Positions 4,568-8,639 of a stretch of DNA of 8,639 nucleotides are shown here, piece after piece. Position 1 is the stretch's first letter. Every line of letters starts with the position of its first letter. The stretch is from Bacillota bacterium. Lineage in GTDB: Bacteria; Bacillota; DTU030. The notes beneath the pieces were generated by a model. That model saw nothing but the letters and a program-made list of their open reading frames with translations. It did no database searches and was not told where the DNA came from. The position numbers were made by a program, and so were the translations under genes. Location of the stretch: NCBI GenBank assembly GCA_012842325.1, contig DUTA01000145.1, forward strand, positions 1 through 8,639. Direction: 5' to 3'.

Positions 4568-6115
4568 TTAGGTCGCAACACAATTTCGCCCCATAGCCTT
4601 GGCCCTATACAGGGCATCATCGGCCATTTTTAAAATGGCTTCAAGTCCGTTGATATCATCACTCTTATCGGGGATTGCCGCAACACCAATACTTACCGTA
4701 AAACTAATCTCCTGCCCCCCGTAAATCACCTTTTCCCCTGCTACAGACTCCCGAAACTTTTCCGCCACTATTTTCGCTTCTGCCAAAGAAGCGTTTTTTA
4801 ATACCACAGCAAATTCCTCTCCGCCTATGCGCCCGGCAATATCGCTTTTGCGAAAACCGGCCTTGATCATCCTTCCCATTTTCCGAATAAGCTCATCTCC
4901 AGCCCCGTGGCCATAGGTATCGTTGATGAGCTTGAAATTATCCAAATCCATAATCAACAATGACAGTTCCTCATTGTTACTTTTAGCCAGGGCAATCTCC
5001 CTCTGGGCCAAATTCATAAATTCCGCCCGATTATAGAGGCCACTTAATGAATCTGTGGTAGCCAGTAACATCAGCTGCTCCTGAATTCTCCTTTCCTCGG
5101 TAACATCACGGATAGATTTTAGCATCCTCGTGTTTCCATCATACAGATCTCCCAACTGTACCGCGTCAATCTCAAAAAACCTTTCTTCCCCATCTACAAC
5201 CAAAGAGAAATCATGGCTATGTTCACTTTGGAAAATTTCCAATAATTGGGGCTCTCGCGCGAAGATATGCTCCAGGGGAGAATTGCTCAGGGCAATATTT
5301 ATTGTTTTAAAGAACCTCTCGGCGGCCTTATTGTAGTCCAATATCCTTTTCCCCGGGCCCAAGACCACCATACCTGCATAGTTGTTCTCAAAGATGGTTT
5401 CCCTTGCCAGGGTTCTTATTTCCAAAAAATCGTATTTCATAATGCCATAACTGATAATAAGCAGCGAAAGGGGCATGATTATGGCAGAATAATCAATTCT
5501 CCACTCCTGGAAGGTGAAAATTACCAGCACTATGCCTATAAAAGGTAGCAAAGAAGCAAATAAAAAAATAAAAAAATGGGGTTTGGTGTAGCCGACCTTG
5601 TTCTTCAGGTATCCTATGAAGTAAATGATAACGGTAAAAAGCAAGCACAAGATGGTGTAAGAAATATTAAAGTAGTACCAGATACCTCTTTCCATATACA
5701 GGGAATTATATCCAAACAGCGGCCTCAATTCCCATTTGGTATAGAAAAGATGATGCCAGGAATTGGTTAAGCGTATAAAAAAGGTTAGTACAGGCACAAA
5801 AAAAAGTAAGAGTGGCAAACGGTTATTCAGGGAATCAATGGTTTTGGTATAAAGAAGGGCCACCATCAGCCAGAGAACAGAAATAAAGGGCAGGCCAAAA
5901 TATTGAATCTGATTCCAAAAAATCATTTCCTCCAGATTGCTGCTGTTGATAATCATTAGATAACCAAACAAATAAATACTGATACATAAAACCAGGGCAG
6001 AGAAAGCCTTGCGATAGTTAGTTCTGCCCTTGGAATACAAATAAGCGGCGAAAAACTGGGCCAATATAACCGCAAGTACCAGATAAAGACTGAGTAACAT
6101 TTTTACTATGTTCAT
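4568..6115 (-). CDS. Membrane-bound PAS-GGDEF diguanylate cyclase
   Basis: A 515-residue protein. Residues 1-230 hold about seven membrane helices (starting near 4, 37, 72, 101, 148, 180 and 209), like the 7TM sensor region found at the N-terminus of some histidine kinases. Residues about 240-345 form a PAS-like domain (FENNYAGMVVLGPGKRILDYNKAAERFF ending in RDVTEERR). Residues 350-515 form a GGDEF domain: DSLSGLYNR (355-363), metal ligand Asp390 in IMDLDNFKLIND, catalytic GGEEF (431-435), and an RKSD sequence (422-425) at the position of the RxxD inhibitory I-site. The catalytic motif is intact, so it should make c-di-GMP from two GTP, with product inhibition. The ligand sensed is unknown; no heme- or flavin-binding signature was recognised in the PAS region. 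GGAGG lies 7 bases before the ATG. It ends about 155 bases from the hemerythrin gene, tail to tail, and is a separate transcription unit. Confidence 0.93.
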   Translation of the reverse strand: MNIVKMLLSLYLVLAVILAQFFAAYLYSKGRTNYRKAFSALVLCISIYLFGYLMIINSSNLEEMIFWNQIQYFGLPFISVLWLMVALLYTKTIDSLNNRLPLLLFFVPVLTFFIRLTNSWHHLFYTKWELRPLFGYNSLYMERGIWYYFNISYTILCLLFTVIIYFIGYLKNKVGYTKPHFFIFLFASLLPFIGIVLVIFTFQEWRIDYSAIIMPLSLLIISYGIMKYDFLEIRTLARETIFENNYAGMVVLGPGKRILDYNKAAERFFKTINIALSNSPLEHIFAREPQLLEIFQSEHSHDFSLVVDGEERFFEIDAVQLGDLYDGNTRMLKSIRDVTEERRIQEQLMLLATTDSLSGLYNRAEFMNLAQREIALAKSNNEELSLLIMDLDNFKLINDTYGHGAGDELIRKMGRMIKAGFRKSDIAGRIGGEEFAVVLKNASLAEAKIVAEKFRESVAGEKVIYGGQEISFTVSIGVAAIPDKSDDINGLEAILKMADDALYRAKAMGRNCVAT

Positions 6116-6236
6116 ACCAGTACCTCCGGGTAATACCTCAAACCTAAAGCGACGGGTATATTCTGTCAGCTTGTCCTTGTCTCTTATATCATAGTCAGGG
6201 CATTTCGAGCATGTTAATTAGCATATTATAACAATC

Positions 6237-6265
6237 ATTATACCAACATCCAGCCCGACCAACAA
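6237..6265 (-). promoter_or_regulatory. Promoter for the diguanylate cyclase gene
   Basis: On the minus strand a -35 box TTGTTG (6260-6265) and a perfect TATAAT (6237-6242) are 17 bases apart. A second TATAAT lies 12 bases downstream (6225-6230) without a good -35 box. Transcription from the first would start near 6230 and give a leader of about 115 bases, in which no c-di-GMP riboswitch was recognised. The rest of the 245-base gap to purA holds only a 9-base direct repeat CTGTTCAGG (6302-6310 and 6357-6365), the second copy overlapping the purA stop. Confidence 0.6.
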
Positions 6266-6360
6266 CCTTATCCCCTCACCAATTCCCAAAGCCCGCCGGA
6301 CCTGTTCAGGATTAGGTCCCCTTCCATCATGAGGCCGGGAAAGCCACGAAGCTCTTCTGT

Positions 6361-7641
6361 TCAGGCCATGGCTAAATCAATGATCGCATCCCGCTCTGCT
6401 CCCACCGAGACATAACGGATTCGGCACTCCGTCCTTTCTTCTATGAATCTTATATAAGCGGCGGCCGCGGCGGGCAAATCCTCTTTTTTTCGGCAGGAGG
6501 ATATGTCGCACTGCCAACCGTCCATGAACTCAAACACAGGTTTGGCTTTCAACAGCCTGTCGCCTGTCGGAAACCTATCCGTTATTTCCCCGTCAATCTC
6601 GTAGGCAACACAGACTGGTATTTTCTCCAGATATGACAGCACATCCAGCTTTGTGAGGGCAATCTCATTTGCCCCCTGGACCTTTATGCCGTAGCGTGAA
6701 GCAGGAATATCGAAGGCTCCCACCCTGCGCGGTCTACCCGTTGCTGCGCCGTACTCGCCGCCCGCCTCCCGCAGCCGGCTGCCTTCCTCACCAAAGAATT
6801 CGGCAACGAAGGGGCCTTCACCGACACAGCTGGAATATGCCTTCATTATTCCAATGATGTTATCCAGTTTTGCCCACGGAATACCTGCTCCTGTGGTCGC
6901 AAAGGAGGCCAGTGTGGTTGATGAAGTTGTGTAAGGATAAATCCCGTAATCTATATCCCTCAAGGCGCCAAGCTGTGCTTCAAACAGGATGTTTTTATTC
7001 TCCATAACCGCTTTTTCTAGATGATCCGAAACGTCACAGATAAAGGGCAGCAGGGGCTCGCCGTTGATTTGCAGCCACTGCAGCATCTCACCGGTAGCAA
7101 TGGGCCGGTCGTTATAGCCCTTATGAATGAGCAAATTCTTCCACTGGACAATACTGTCCAGCTTTTCCCTCAGGGTTTCCGGATAAAGCAGATCGCCCAT
7201 TCTTATTCCTTTTTTTATGTACTTGTCGGCATAGACAGGGGCGATGCCCCGCCTCGTGGAGCCGTATTTCTTGCTGCCCAGCCGTTCCTCCTCCAGGATA
7301 TCCTGGCGCACATGATACGGGAAACAGATTGTGGCCTGATGGCTGATCTTCAAATTAGCCGGGGTGACCTTTATTCCTTTTTCAGCAAGTCCCCTGATTT
7401 CCCTGCAGAGATGCTCAAGGTCTATCACCATGCCGGGGCCCATGACATTGACGGTACTGGGATGCAGGATCCCCGAGGGGAGCAGGTTCATTATGAATTT
7501 ACCTCTTTCGTTCACCACGGTATGGCCGGCATTGTTTCCGCCCTGATACCGCACGACAATATCATACTGGGAACAAAGGAAATCGACCATTCTTCCCTTG
7601 CCTTCGTCTCCCCAGTTGATCCCCACTATTGCCGTCAACAT
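6361..7641 (-). CDS. purA: Adenylosuccinate synthetase, divergent form
   Basis: A 426-residue enzyme of full family length. It should join IMP and aspartate with GTP to make adenylosuccinate, the first step from IMP to AMP. The P-loop-like GINWGDEGKG (7-16, catalytic Asp12) and the NNAGHT motif (catalytic His40) are present, as are the guanine-recognition LTKLDVLS (329-336), VGEGPFVAE (273-281) and a GAATGRPRRVG loop (298-308). Two IMP-site motifs deviate: EAQLGALRDID (221-231) stands where most enzymes have EGAQGTLLDID, so Leu224 occupies the usual Gln position, and GSTRRGIAP (127-135) replaces the usual TTGRGIGP. It follows purB with a 15-base gap, and its GAGGAGG ribosome site overlaps the purB stop, so the two are co-transcribed. 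It is most simply PurA, perhaps a diverged second copy; a shifted substrate is possible but unproven. Confidence 0.9.
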   Translation of the reverse strand: MLTAIVGINWGDEGKGRMVDFLCSQYDIVVRYQGGNNAGHTVVNERGKFIMNLLPSGILHPSTVNVMGPGMVIDLEHLCREIRGLAEKGIKVTPANLKISHQATICFPYHVRQDILEEERLGSKKYGSTRRGIAPVYADKYIKKGIRMGDLLYPETLREKLDSIVQWKNLLIHKGYNDRPIATGEMLQWLQINGEPLLPFICDVSDHLEKAVMENKNILFEAQLGALRDIDYGIYPYTTSSTTLASFATTGAGIPWAKLDNIIGIMKAYSSCVGEGPFVAEFFGEEGSRLREAGGEYGAATGRPRRVGAFDIPASRYGIKVQGANEIALTKLDVLSYLEKIPVCVAYEIDGEITDRFPTGDRLLKAKPVFEFMDGWQCDISSCRKKEDLPAAAAAYIRFIEERTECRIRYVSVGAERDAIIDLAMA

Positions 7642-7656
7642 GCCTAAACCGCCTCC

Positions 7657-8639
7657 TCAAACAGTAATCTCCGTTTCCTCGGCAACCAATTCTCCCCCGA
7701 AGCGGTCCAATATCTTTTTCGCATAATTCTCGGCCTGTTCCTGGGCCATGCCGGTGAATTTCTCCACCTTGAGGAAATCTTCCAGCTCCTCCCTGGTTAT
7801 GTTAAAGCGGCCGTCGGTGAGAATCCTCTCAATTAAATCATTCCTGGCCCCCTTTTCTTTAATGTCCCTGGCCGCCGCTACCGCCAGCTCCCTGAGCGCC
7901 TCGTGCAGCAGCTGCCGGTCGCCGCCCTTTTTCACACAGTGCATCAGGATGTTTTCCGTTGCCAGGAAGGGCAATTCATTTTCGAGGTTCTTTCTCATCA
8001 TTTCCGGATAAACCCTTAAGTTGCCGATCACATTCCTGTACAGGGAAAGTATGCCGTCCGTCGCCAGGAAGGCTTCAGGTATGTAGATGCGGCGCGCCGC
8101 CGAATCGTCAAGGGTGCGCTCCAACCACTGGGTGGCAGCTGTCATAGCGGCGCCCTGGGTCAGCGAGATCACATACCTGGCCAGGGAGGATATGCGCTCG
8201 CAGCGCACGGGATTTCGTTTGTATGCCATTGCTGAGGAGCCCACCTGTTTCTCTGCAAAAGGTTCCTCCACCTCTTTCAGGTGGGACAGGAGGCGGATGT
8301 CATTGGCAAATTTCCACGCGCTCTGGGCTATCCCGGACAGAACCGAAAGGACATTATAATCCAACTTGCGGGGGTAGGTTTGGCCGCTGACGTCGAAAAT
8401 GGCGTCAAAACCCATTTTCTGGGCAATCAACTTTTCAAGGCGGACAACTTTTTCCGCATTACCGTCAAAAAGCCCGAGAAAACTGGCACCGGTGCCGGTA
8501 GCGCCCCGGCAGCCGAGCATCTTTATTTGGGCCAGCACAAAGTCAAGGGCCTCCATATCCATGACCAGATCCTGCAGCCACAGGGTCGCCCGCTTGCCGA
8601 GGGTGGTGGGCTGCGCCGGCTGAAAATGGGTGTAGGCCA
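7657..8639 (-). CDS. purB: Adenylosuccinate lyase, 5' end outside window
   Basis: The visible 326 residues are the middle and C-terminus of a fumarase/aspartase-superfamily lyase; the frame is open to the window edge, so the true start is not seen. It begins with AYTHFQPAQPTTLGKRATLW, continues with GATGTGASFLGLFDG and SGQTYPRKLDYNVLSVLSG, and has the catalytic signature GSSAMAYKRNP (8209-8241) that carries the active-site Ser loop. The C-terminus includes the FTGMAQEQAENY segment typical of this lyase. The enzyme splits adenylosuccinate to AMP and fumarate, and SAICAR to AICAR and fumarate. These motifs follow the longer, animal-like ADSL type (THFQPAQ, KGTTGT-like loop, MPYKRNP) rather than the short Bacillus type; here the Pro of MPYKRNP is Ala. 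It is the gene before purA in the same operon; the promoter lies outside the window. Confidence 0.95.
   Translation of the reverse strand, partial: AYTHFQPAQPTTLGKRATLWLQDLVMDMEALDFVLAQIKMLGCRGATGTGASFLGLFDGNAEKVVRLEKLIAQKMGFDAIFDVSGQTYPRKLDYNVLSVLSGIAQSAWKFANDIRLLSHLKEVEEPFAEKQVGSSAMAYKRNPVRCERISSLARYVISLTQGAAMTAATQWLERTLDDSAARRIYIPEAFLATDGILSLYRNVIGNLRVYPEMMRKNLENELPFLATENILMHCVKKGGDRQLLHEALRELAVAAARDIKEKGARNDLIERILTDGRFNITREELEDFLKVEKFTGMAQEQAENYAKKILDRFGGELVAEETEITV

Noticed and set aside
6116..6230. A c-di-GMP riboswitch in the leader of the diguanylate cyclase gene
   Set aside because: The leader shows none of the conserved GEMM-I or GEMM-II sequence blocks that I would expect.
6302..6365. 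Direct repeat CTGTTCAGG flanking 46 bases at the purA end
   Set aside because: Nine bases over this distance can occur by chance, and nothing between the copies looks like an insertion.
7021..7647. A 208-codon open frame on the + strand
   Set aside because: It is antisense to the conserved N-terminal half of purA and has no recognisable domain.

Overview
The window looks like chromosomal DNA of an anaerobic Gram-positive bacterium of the class Clostridia, in the Moorella/Desulfotomaculum/Peptococcaceae neighbourhood. That placement is an inference. It rests on strong purine-rich ribosome binding sites (runs of GGGGG or GGAGG), on consensus sigma-A promoters (several perfect TATAAT boxes with 17-base spacers), and on strict-anaerobe genes: a two-domain high-molecular-weight rubredoxin, an A-type flavodiiron protein, a bacteriohemerythrin and a TM1266-like small protein.

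Layout. Bases 1-160 hold no convincing gene but look like a structured RNA or the end of a mobile element. A promoter at the edge of this segment faces a small + strand gene (216-470, TM1266-like) that ends in a strong terminator (489-531). Next come three minus-strand genes, read from right to left: a five-helix EamA-type membrane protein (2227-1802), the flavin reductase-rubredoxin Hrb (1649-1023), and a pyridoxamine-phosphate-oxidase-like gene (979-587) broken by an in-frame TAA. Upstream of these, also on the minus strand, is fprA (3723-2500) with its own promoter and a candidate terminator. A 277-base intergenic region with two inverted repeats and a promoter in each direction separates fprA from a divergent hemerythrin gene (4001-4411, +), which ends in a hairpin terminator. 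The minus strand then carries a membrane-bound PAS-GGDEF diguanylate cyclase (6115-4568) with its own promoter. Last is a purB-purA pair (purB runs off the right edge; purA 7641-6361).

How the genes may work together. Hrb and FprA are known partners in Moorella thermoacetica: Hrb passes NADH electrons to the diiron/FMN protein FprA, which reduces NO or O2. Here they are separated by the membrane protein gene rather than adjacent. The hemerythrin, facing fprA across a shared control region, can bind O2. Together they suggest an oxygen/NO defence locus, with the broken flavin-fold gene as a decaying tail of the hrb unit. The diguanylate cyclase and the purine genes appear to be separate units. 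purA is notably divergent at substrate-binding motifs, while purB is of the type that resembles the animal enzyme.

No tRNA, rRNA, CRISPR array or complete insertion sequence was seen. The best candidates for something new are the element at 1-160, the hemerythrin with a His-to-Gln change at an expected iron ligand, and the divergent control region at 3724-4000.
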